Source of the DNA: an uncultured Woeseiaceae bacterium
Lineage (GTDB): Bacteria; Pseudomonadota; Gammaproteobacteria; Steroidobacterales; Woeseiaceae
Direction: 5' to 3'
Assembly: GCA_945787435.1 (NCBI GenBank)
Contig: CALZHX010000254.1
Coordinates: 1 to 5,854, forward strand
Length of the DNA: 5,854 nucleotides
Part shown: in pieces, positions 1-4,817 of the stretch
How the letters are laid out: every line of letters starts with the position of its first letter
Position numbering within the stretch: the first letter of the stretch is position 1
The notes under the pieces: model-generated
Database searches by the model: none
The model's input: the letters and a program-made list of their open reading frames with translations, nothing else
Told to the model about the DNA's origin: nothing
Translations under genes and position numbers: made by a program

Positions 1-1230
1 ACGATGGACCACTCGACGCCGACAACGCCGGTTTCGACGATCAAAGACCTGCTCGTCGTGGGCGAAGGCGCTGCGGCGCAAATCCGCCAGATGGAGAGCA
101 ACTGCACCGAGTTTGGTGTCGAGCTGCACGGCTTCGACAGTAAGCACCGCGGCATCGTCCATGTGATCGGCCCGGAACTTGGTGCGACCCAACCCGGCAA
201 GACGATCGTTTGTGGTGACAGCCACACCAGTACGCACGGCGCGTTTGGCGCCCTCGCCTTTGGCATTGGCACAACTGAAGTCGGTCATGTTCTGGCGACG
301 CAATGTTTATTGCAGCGCAAACCAAAAACCCTGGGCATTGATATATCCGGCAGCTTCGCACCGGGTGTCGGCGCGAAAGACCTGATCCTCGCCGTTATCG
401 GGCAGATCGGTGTCGATGGCGGCACAGGCCATGTCATCGAGTATCACGGAGAGACAATCTCGACGATGGGGATGGACGAACGAATGACCGTCTGCAACAT
501 GTCGATTGAAGCAGGTGCCCGCGCTGGCATGATCGCCCCCGATGAGACAACGTTCGAGTATTTGCAAAGTCGCCTGCATTCACCAAGGGGATCCGACTGG
601 GACAGCGCAGTCAGTCGCTGGCGCTCACTTGCGAGCGATTCAGGCGCGTCATTTGATCGATCCGTATCGATCTCGGCCAGCTCACTCGAGCCCATGGTCA
701 CCTTCGGTACGAACCCTGGCATGGTCGTTGGCGTCAATGAGGCGGTGCCCGATGGTGGTGGCGATGCGAGTTTCCGCAAGGCGCTTGACTATATGCAAGT
801 TGAATCCGGTAAGCCGCTAACCGACACCAGCGTAGATGTCGTGTTTGTCGGCAGCTGCACCAATTCCCGGCTATCGGACCTGCAAAAGGCCGCAGACATA
901 ATGCAGGGCCGCAAAGTTGCCGACGGCGTAAGAATGCTGGTTGTACCTGGGTCGCAACAGATCAAGAAGGCAGCCGAAGAGGTCGGTCTGGACAAGGTTT
1001 TTGGCGAAGCCGGGGCTGAATGGCGAGAATCTGGCTGCTCGATGTGCCTGGGCATGAATGGCGACACGGTCGGCAAGGGCAAGTTAAGTGTAAGCACGAG
1101 CAATCGAAATTTCGAGGGACGCCAGGGCATCGGAGCGCGCACCGTACTGGCGAGCCCAATGACTGCAGCGGCTTCTGCTATCGAAGGTCGGGTTGCCGAC
1201 CCGCGCCCCTACCTGCAGCGGGTCAAATGA
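1..1230 (+). CDS. leuC: 3-isopropylmalate dehydratase large subunit, 5'-truncated by the window
   Basis: LeuC is the catalytic, aconitase-like subunit of isopropylmalate isomerase. It converts 2-isopropylmalate to 3-isopropylmalate in cytoplasmic leucine synthesis and works as a heterodimer with LeuD. The frame is open from base 1 and enters at the TMDH motif, which lies near residue 60 of the E. coli protein, so about 60 N-terminal residues are off the window. The ATG at base 4 is an internal Met, not the start. Visible hallmarks are IVCGDSHTSTHGAFGALAFGIG, the first [4Fe-4S] cysteine in GSCTNSR (codon at 856), the other two in GCSMC (codons at 1036 and 1045), and the STSNRNFEGRQG motif near the end. 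The stop TGA at 1228-1230 overlaps the leuD start. Identity is secure. The residues after TMDH (STPTTPVST) differ from E. coli, but this loop varies in the family. Confidence 0.97.
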   Translation, partial: TMDHSTPTTPVSTIKDLLVVGEGAAAQIRQMESNCTEFGVELHGFDSKHRGIVHVIGPELGATQPGKTIVCGDSHTSTHGAFGALAFGIGTTEVGHVLATQCLLQRKPKTLGIDISGSFAPGVGAKDLILAVIGQIGVDGGTGHVIEYHGETISTMGMDERMTVCNMSIEAGARAGMIAPDETTFEYLQSRLHSPRGSDWDSAVSRWRSLASDSGASFDRSVSISASSLEPMVTFGTNPGMVVGVNEAVPDGGGDASFRKALDYMQVESGKPLTDTSVDVVFVGSCTNSRLSDLQKAADIMQGRKVADGVRMLVVPGSQQIKKAAEEVGLDKVFGEAGAEWRESGCSMCLGMNGDTVGKGKLSVSTSNRNFEGRQGIGARTVLASPMTAAASAIEGRVADPRPYLQRVK

Positions 1231-1814
1231 TGCCAGCAATCACGAGAATCAGGTCACGTACAATCGTGCTACCGACCAGGGATATTGATACTGACCAGAT
1301 CATCCCTGCCCGATTCCTGACGACCACGGTCCGGGAGGGTCTTGGTGCTTACCTGTTCAATGACCTTCGTTTCAATGCAAAAGGCCAGGAACGCCCCGAT
1401 TTCGTCCTTAACCAGGCAGCAGCCGACGGCTGCGAGGTTCTGGTGGCTGGCAACAATTTCGGCTGCGGCTCGTCGCGGGAACATGCGCCGTGGGCGTTGC
1501 TCGACTACGGCATTCGGGCAGTTATCAGCACCGAAATTGCCGATATCTTTCGCAATAACTCACTGAAGAACGGTCTGATCCCCATCATCGTCGATGTCGC
1601 AACCCACGACTTCCTGCTGGCGAATCCCGGTGTGGAAACTGACATCGATGTAGCAAAGTCGACGCTGACATTGCCTGACGGTACTGTGGTCGAATTCCCA
1701 ATAGATGACTTCGCTCGATATTGCCTGGTGGAAGGCATCGATCAACTTGGATATCTGCAACAACAGATGGACGCCATCCGGACATTCGAAGAGAAACGAC
1801 CCTGGACGCCCTGA
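1227..1814 (+). CDS. leuD: 3-isopropylmalate dehydratase small subunit
   Basis: LeuD is the swivel-domain subunit that completes the isopropylmalate isomerase active site with LeuC. The product is 195 residues (E. coli: 201) if started at 1227. Family motifs are DIDTDQIIPARFL (about residues 19-31), LFNDLRF, NFGCGSSREHAPWALLDYG (77-95), where the substrate-binding loop lies, and ADIFRNNSLKNGLIP. Two adjacent ATG codons (1227 and 1230) can start it. The first overlaps the leuC stop as ATGA, which implies translational coupling; the second would drop one Met. The frame stays open upstream to 1020, but that extension lies inside leuC and resembles no LeuD N-terminus. No strong Shine-Dalgarno is visible, which fits re-initiation after leuC. 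The stop TGA (1812-1814) lies inside the probable start region of leuB. Confidence 0.96.
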   Translation: MMPAITRIRSRTIVLPTRDIDTDQIIPARFLTTTVREGLGAYLFNDLRFNAKGQERPDFVLNQAAADGCEVLVAGNNFGCGSSREHAPWALLDYGIRAVISTEIADIFRNNSLKNGLIPIIVDVATHDFLLANPGVETDIDVAKSTLTLPDGTVVEFPIDDFARYCLVEGIDQLGYLQQQMDAIRTFEEKRPWTP

Positions 1815-2863
1815 TTACATTGTTGCCGGGTGACGGCATCGGCCCCGAAGTTACCGCCGCAGCACACAAGGTGCTCAAGCGCGTTGCTGACGTCCATGGT
1901 CACTCATTCAACTTCGCAGTACACCTCATTGGCGGCGCAGCAATTGACAGGACACAGAGCCCGTTGCCAGCTGACAGCGTAGCAAGCTGTATGGAGAGTT
2001 CGGCCGTATTCCTTGGCGCTGTCGGCGGCCCCAAATGGTCGGATCCGCACGCCATGGTGCGACCAGAGAAAGGCCTGCTCGAATTACGTTCAGTACTAGG
2101 TGTATATGCCAACATTCGCCCGGTTCGCGTAATGGAAGAACTGATACCGGCGTCACCGTTGAAAGCCGAGTATCTGACCGGTGTCGATCTGGTGGTTGTC
2201 CGGGAGCTCACCGGCGGAATCTACTTCGGCAAGAAAACCCGCAGCGAGACCGTCGCTTCCGATTTGTGCACGTACCACACACACGAAGTTGAGCGAATCG
2301 TGCGTGTGGCGGCAAGAATGGCTGGTGAACGACGCAACAAGCTCTGTTCCGTCGACAAGGCGAATGTTCTTGAGACATCACGACTATGGCGGGATGTAAC
2401 CGACAAGACGATGCAACGCGAGTTTCCAGACATCGCGGTGGAAACGTTACTTGTCGATGCGGCAGCCATGCACCTGCTCAGCCGACCAAAGGACTTCGAT
2501 GTCATTGTTACTGAAAACATGTTCGGCGACATCCTGACCGATGAAGCGTCTATGCTGGCCGGTTCGCTGGGCATGTTGCCGTCCGCATCGCTCGGAGACT
2601 CGCCCCGCGGTCTCTTTGAGCCGATCCACGGCTCCGCGCCTGACATCGCAGGCCTGGACATTGCGAATCCCTGCGGTGCTATTGCCAGCGCCGCCATGCT
2701 CTTGCGACAGAGCCTGGGACTGAGCGAGGAAGCCGACTCGGTCGAGGCCGCAATACGTACTGCAATAGAAGACGGGGCACGAACATCGGACATCGCTGCC
2801 GACGGCGAAACGCCGGTTTCGACGACCGCAATGACCGACAAGATTGTTGCAGCGCTAGGCTAA
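1802..2863 (+). CDS. leuB: 3-isopropylmalate dehydrogenase, probable CTG start
   Basis: LeuB oxidatively decarboxylates 3-isopropylmalate to 2-oxoisocaproate with NAD+, the step after LeuCD. Counting from the CTG at 1802 the protein has 353 residues (E. coli: 363). Motifs in order are LLPGDGIGPEV (8-17), LLELRSVLGVYANIRP (92-107, substrate arginines), RELTGGIYFG (134-143), SVDKANVLETSRLWR (183-197, catalytic Lys186), VDAAAMHLLSRP (218-229, where many homologues have VDNAAM), FGDILTDEASMLAGSLGMLPSASLG (Mg-binding Asp243 and Asp247), and EPIHGSAPDIAG (273-284, NAD binding). The only in-frame ATG (1721) adds 27 residues with no family resemblance and overlaps leuD by 94 bp. CTG-1802 follows GAAGAG (1788-1793) by 8 nt and gives a normal N-terminus. 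CTG-1811, which overlaps the leuD stop as CTGA, and TTG-1820 are alternatives. The stop TAA lies inside the end of convergent metB. Identity is certain; the start is not. Confidence 0.95.
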   Translation: MDALITLLPGDGIGPEVTAAAHKVLKRVADVHGHSFNFAVHLIGGAAIDRTQSPLPADSVASCMESSAVFLGAVGGPKWSDPHAMVRPEKGLLELRSVLGVYANIRPVRVMEELIPASPLKAEYLTGVDLVVVRELTGGIYFGKKTRSETVASDLCTYHTHEVERIVRVAARMAGERRNKLCSVDKANVLETSRLWRDVTDKTMQREFPDIAVETLLVDAAAMHLLSRPKDFDVIVTENMFGDILTDEASMLAGSLGMLPSASLGDSPRGLFEPIHGSAPDIAGLDIANPCGAIASAAMLLRQSLGLSEEADSVEAAIRTAIEDGARTSDIAADGETPVSTTAMTDKIVAALG

Positions 2864-4057
2864 GGCGCCTATTGCCGCGACCGGCTGCAACGTCGTCGCA
2901 TGCCTCGCAGACTCCAGTGCTTCCAGCACATCCGCCACGAGATCCTCAGTACTCTCCAGCCCAACAGAAATGCGAATCAGGTTTTGCCCAATGCCTGCAT
3001 TGGCAAGCGCCTCCGCACTGACCGGAGCATGCGTCATCGACGCCGGGTGGCATACGAGACTTTCGACGCCACCCAGGGATTCAGCAAGTGAGAAATACTG
3101 CAGACTGTTAACGAAAGCCTCAACGGCAGCCTCGCCACCCTTGATGTTGAAGCTAACCATGCCGCCGAAGCCACTCTGCTGTTTTGCGGCAATATTGTGC
3201 CCCGGATGAGACCGCAGGCCCGGGTAGTAGACGGTATCCACGCCAGGGTGCTCATCAAGGACATTCGCCAGGAGGTTGGCGCTTTCCTCATGCTGACGCA
3301 TCCTGGCGTACAAGGGTCGAACACCGCGCAAGGTCAGGTAGCTGTCGAACGGCGCTCCGGTAATTCCGAGACAGTTGCCCCACCAGGCCAGTTCTTCCGC
3401 AAGTTCATCAGTCCCGGCAACGATGCAACCCCCAATCACATCGCTGTGGCCGTTAAGATACTTCGTCGTCGAGTGAATCACGAGATCGGCACCCAGCGAC
3501 AACGGTTGTTGCAGGGCCGGTGAGAGGAACGTGTTGTCAACGGCGAGCAGCGCACCGCACTGCTTCGCAAGCTTCGCGATCTCGGTGATGTCCACGATTC
3601 GCAACAGCGGATTCGACGGCGTCTCCGTAAGAATGAGCTTTGGCTTTCGTTCGCAGGCAGAGCGCAAGGCTGCCGGCCGGGTCTGGTCGACGAAGACGAC
3701 CTCAAAGTGCCCTTTGGCTGCCAGGTTCTCGAAGAGCCGGTAGGTTCCGCCGTAGCAATCGTGTGGGGCAACAAGCACGTCGCCCGGCTTCAGTAATTGA
3801 CACAACAGGGTAAGCGCTGCCATACCCGATGACGTCACAACTGCGCCGCCCCCCCCTTCCAGCGAAGACAGCGCGTCTGCAAGCGCATCGCGCGTCGGGT
3901 TGCCGGAGCGCGTGTAATCGTATTCACGCTTTTTTCCGAATCCTTCGAAGGCGAAATTGGAGGACAGGTGCAATGGTGGCACAACAGCTCCGTGCTGCGA
4001 GTCCGACTCGATAGCGGCGCGCACAGCTCGAGTTGCCGTAGTTGCTCTGGATGTCAT
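2855..4057 (-). CDS. metB: cystathionine gamma-synthase, PLP-dependent
   Basis: MetB condenses an activated homoserine (O-succinyl- or O-acetylhomoserine) with cysteine to give cystathionine in methionine synthesis. The product is 400 residues (E. coli: 386) and matches E. coli MetB along its whole length. Features are YTRSGNPTR (Tyr48 and Arg50 contact the PLP phosphate of the partner subunit), TSSGMAAL (75-82), APHDCYGGTYRLF (98-109, Tyr102 stacks on PLP), LAVDNTFLSPALQ (171-183, Asp174 binds the pyridine N), HSTTKYLNGHSDV (PLP Schiff-base Lys199), SLAESLGGVESL (323-334) and IRISVGLES (Arg362, substrate carboxylate). An ATG at 4057 was preferred to 4093 because AGGAG lies 7 nt upstream and the protein then aligns with E. 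coli. The last dozen or so residues extend beyond E. coli MetB and run into the leuB 3' end. A G8 run encodes part of the Gly68-Gly71 turn. Cystathionine gamma-lyase is a close relative, but E. coli MetB is the better match and the riboswitch supports a biosynthetic role. Confidence 0.95.
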   Translation of the reverse strand: MTSRATTATRAVRAAIESDSQHGAVVPPLHLSSNFAFEGFGKKREYDYTRSGNPTRDALADALSSLEGGGGAVVTSSGMAALTLLCQLLKPGDVLVAPHDCYGGTYRLFENLAAKGHFEVVFVDQTRPAALRSACERKPKLILTETPSNPLLRIVDITEIAKLAKQCGALLAVDNTFLSPALQQPLSLGADLVIHSTTKYLNGHSDVIGGCIVAGTDELAEELAWWGNCLGITGAPFDSYLTLRGVRPLYARMRQHEESANLLANVLDEHPGVDTVYYPGLRSHPGHNIAAKQQSGFGGMVSFNIKGGEAAVEAFVNSLQYFSLAESLGGVESLVCHPASMTHAPVSAEALANAGIGQNLIRISVGLESTEDLVADVLEALESARHATTLQPVAAIGALA

Positions 4058-4064
4058 TTCCGGT

Positions 4065-4069
4065 CTCCT
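4065..4069 (-). promoter_or_regulatory. metB ribosome binding site
   Basis: On the minus strand AGGAG (4069 down to 4065) lies 7 nt before the ATG at 4057. This is the strongest Shine-Dalgarno near any candidate start of this gene and decides against the upstream in-frame ATG at 4093. It directly follows GGAACC (4075-4070), which can pair with GGTTCC (4100-4095), so access to it may be regulated. Confidence 0.8.
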
Positions 4070-4164
4070 GGTTCCAGTATCAATCAATCTCATCGGAACC
4101 CTACGGAGCCCGTAAGGGTGGGAATCGTGCCCTGCACCAGCTAATACAATCCGGTGTTGCTACG
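4070..4164 (-). promoter_or_regulatory. metB leader expression platform (no U-tract terminator)
   Basis: This is the RNA between the SAM-I aptamer and the metB ribosome binding site, read on the minus strand. It contains a hairpin CACCGG / CTGGTG (4156-4151 with 4140-4135, one G-U pair, 10-nt loop). It also contains a stronger hairpin ACCCTTACGG / CCGTAGGGT (4119-4110 with 4106-4098, one bulged T, GCT loop). The next bases are TCCGATGAG, not a run of T, so this is not a classic intrinsic terminator. The 3' arm of the second hairpin has two competing partners: CCTACGG inside the aptamer (4207-4201), and, through GGTTCC, the GGAACC just before the Shine-Dalgarno. That layout suggests control of translation, or Rho-dependent control. 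The pairings are directly visible; the switching model is inference. Confidence 0.5.
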
Positions 4165-4290
4165 ACTCTCATCTGTCGGTGCGCGTCACATGACGCGTCA
4201 CCGTAGGAGTTGGCACCTTTTCAGAATGGTTAGTCCTGCTGGTTGCCCCGGCTTCACTGGGCCTATCCCTCTGCCGGTCTCGATGAGTTT
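4165..4290 (-). promoter_or_regulatory. SAM-I (S-box) riboswitch aptamer in the metB leader
   Basis: The minus strand carries the SAM-I aptamer consensus in order. P1 is CTCATC (4287-4282) paired with GATGAG (4173-4168). The conserved GAGGGA and GGCCC blocks lie at about 4273-4258, TGAAGCC at about 4256-4250, GGGCAACC at 4248-4241, and GGTGCCAACTCC at 4217-4206. P3 can form as CAGGA / TTCTG with loop CTAACCA. P4 is a long hairpin, GGTG-A-CGCGTCA / TGACGCG-CACC (4202-4178). The 3' P1 strand appears as AGATGAGAG, as in the family. SAM-I aptamers bind S-adenosylmethionine and usually switch off methionine and cysteine genes, which agrees with metB downstream. SAM-I is typical of Gram-positive bacteria and much rarer in proteobacteria. 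No covariance search was run, but the match of order, spacing and conserved cores is strong. Confidence 0.93.
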
Positions 4291-4295
4291 CGAAG

Positions 4296-4325
4296 AGTGT
4301 ATGGGCTGAATAGTCGCCCGGTCAA
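4296..4325 (-). promoter_or_regulatory. Probable sigma-70 promoter of metB
   Basis: On the minus strand TTGACC (4325-4320, five of six to the -35 consensus) and TACACT (4301-4296, four of six to the -10) are separated by 18 nt. Transcription would start near 4289, at the first base or so of riboswitch helix P1 (4288), as expected for an S-box leader of about 230 nt. An alternative -10, CATACA (4303-4298), would give a 16-nt spacer. The promoter is inferred from sequence only. Confidence 0.6.
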
Positions 4326-4410
4326 GACCGGTTTCGCATTTTATTAGTGTCATCAGAAACCAATAACCACGCGGGTTTCAGACTTTTCGACGATTTCGCT
4401 ACCGCAGGGC

Positions 4411-4454
4411 TTGCGCATTCTGTATTAATGTATTAGCGTACTAATACATTAATA
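4411..4454 (+). promoter_or_regulatory. Candidate promoter region of the TrpR-like/his operon
   Basis: TTGCGC (4411-4416) is the best -35-like hexamer upstream of the regulator gene. It is followed by the AT-rich palindrome, which contains several -10-like hexamers such as TATTAA (4423), TATTAG (4431), TACTAA (4439) and TAATAT (4450). None has an ideal 17-nt spacing, so the exact promoter cannot be fixed by eye. Any of these choices would put the -10 region inside the inverted repeat, so a protein bound there would block RNA polymerase. Confidence 0.35.
4423..4454. promoter_or_regulatory. Perfect 14-bp inverted repeat, probable operator for the TrpR-like protein
   Basis: TATTAATGTATTAG (4423-4436) and its exact reverse complement CTAATACATTAATA (4441-4454) flank the centre CGTA. 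The inner 18 bp read GTATTAG-CGTA-CTAATAC. The E. coli TrpR operator consensus is GTACTAG-TTAA-CTAGTAC: the same 7-bp half-sites and 4-bp centre, with one change per half. Each arm also holds two similar hexamers 8 bp apart (TATTAA and TATTAG), a spacing like that of tandem TrpR dimers on trp operators. It lies 27 bp before a gene for a TrpR-superfamily protein and overlaps the likely promoter. It is not followed by a T-run and is too AT-rich to be a good terminator. That the neighbouring protein binds it is inference. Confidence 0.75.
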
Positions 4455-4481
4455 TATTGGCGCATCGCGCAGGCGAAACCC

Positions 4482-4808
4482 ATGAAACCAAATCGCGAGA
4501 ACACGCTCGGTCAGCAGGCAGCCGCAGAAGATGCCCTGTGCACCGCATTGGTCAGTCTCACATCTGCCGGCGAGTGCCGAAATTTTCTTCGCGACCTGTG
4601 TACTCCGGCCGAAATGCAGGCATTGGTTGACCGCTGGCAGGTGGTCGAATTGCTCGAGCAAGGCCTCACCTACCGCAAGATTCAGGACCTGACGGGCGTC
4701 AGCGTCACCACCATCGGCCGCGTTGCGCGGTTTCTGACCGATGGCTTTGGCGGTTATCGCACCGCTATTGACCGTGTCAGCGCAAGCGACAACCCCACGT
4801 CTCACTAA
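4482..4808 (+). CDS. TrpR-like (YerC/YecD-type) DNA-binding regulator at the head of the his operon
   Basis: This is a 108-residue all-helical DNA-binding protein of the Trp repressor superfamily, the same length as E. coli TrpR. The conserved block LCTPAEMQALVDRWQVVELLEQGLTYRKIQDLTGVS (39-74) corresponds to the TrpR segment that starts LTPDEREALGTR. The helix-turn-helix is about residues 63-85, with TTIGRVARFL as recognition helix. The tail GFGGYRTAIDRV resembles the YerC/YecD subgroup more than true TrpR, so tryptophan is unlikely to be its ligand. The gene ends 9 bp before hisG, so the two are probably cotranscribed. TrpR-family proteins have been linked to control of histidine genes in other bacteria, which makes this a likely his repressor acting on the palindrome at 4423-4454. 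The ATG has only a weak Shine-Dalgarno (CAGG, 8 nt upstream). The effector, if any, is unknown. Confidence 0.9.
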   Translation: MKPNRENTLGQQAAAEDALCTALVSLTSAGECRNFLRDLCTPAEMQALVDRWQVVELLEQGLTYRKIQDLTGVSVTTIGRVARFLTDGFGGYRTAIDRVSASDNPTSH

Positions 4809-4811
4809 GGA
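4807..4811 (+). promoter_or_regulatory. hisG ribosome binding site overlapping the upstream stop codon
   Basis: AAGGA (4807-4811) lies 6 nt before the hisG ATG, and its first two bases are the end of the TAA stop of the TrpR-like gene. Translation of hisG can therefore be coupled to termination of the regulator. Confidence 0.75.
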
Positions 4812-4817
4812 AGCTTC

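Noticed and set aside
1020..1226. Upstream open frame of leuD inside leuC
   Set aside because: It is out of frame with leuC, has no LeuD-like sequence, and the ATGATG at 1227 gives the normal family N-terminus.
1721..1801. N-terminal extension of leuB from the ATG at 1721
   Set aside because: It overlaps leuD out of frame, and its residues (Arg/His/Thr-rich) resemble no isopropylmalate dehydrogenase N-terminus.
2221..2841. 206-codon open frame on the minus strand opposite leuB
   Set aside because: Its product is low-complexity Ser/Ala/Arg sequence typical of the antisense of a GC-rich gene, and leuB on the other strand is certain.
4058..4093. Upstream in-frame ATG for metB at 4093
   Set aside because: It lies in the riboswitch expression platform, lacks a good Shine-Dalgarno, and adds 12 residues absent from E. 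coli MetB; 4057 has AGGAG at 7 nt.
4178..4202. GC-rich hairpin in the metB leader read as a terminator
   Set aside because: It is helix P4 of the SAM-I aptamer and no T-run follows on either strand.
4330..4361. GGTTTC / GAAACC inverted repeat between the divergent promoters
   Set aside because: The arms are only 6 bp with a 20-nt loop; this is easily chance, and no protein site or terminator pattern fits.
4382..4481. Histidine-rich leader peptide or his attenuator before the operon
   Set aside because: No short open frame with a run of His codons and no attenuator-like hairpin plus T-run is visible.
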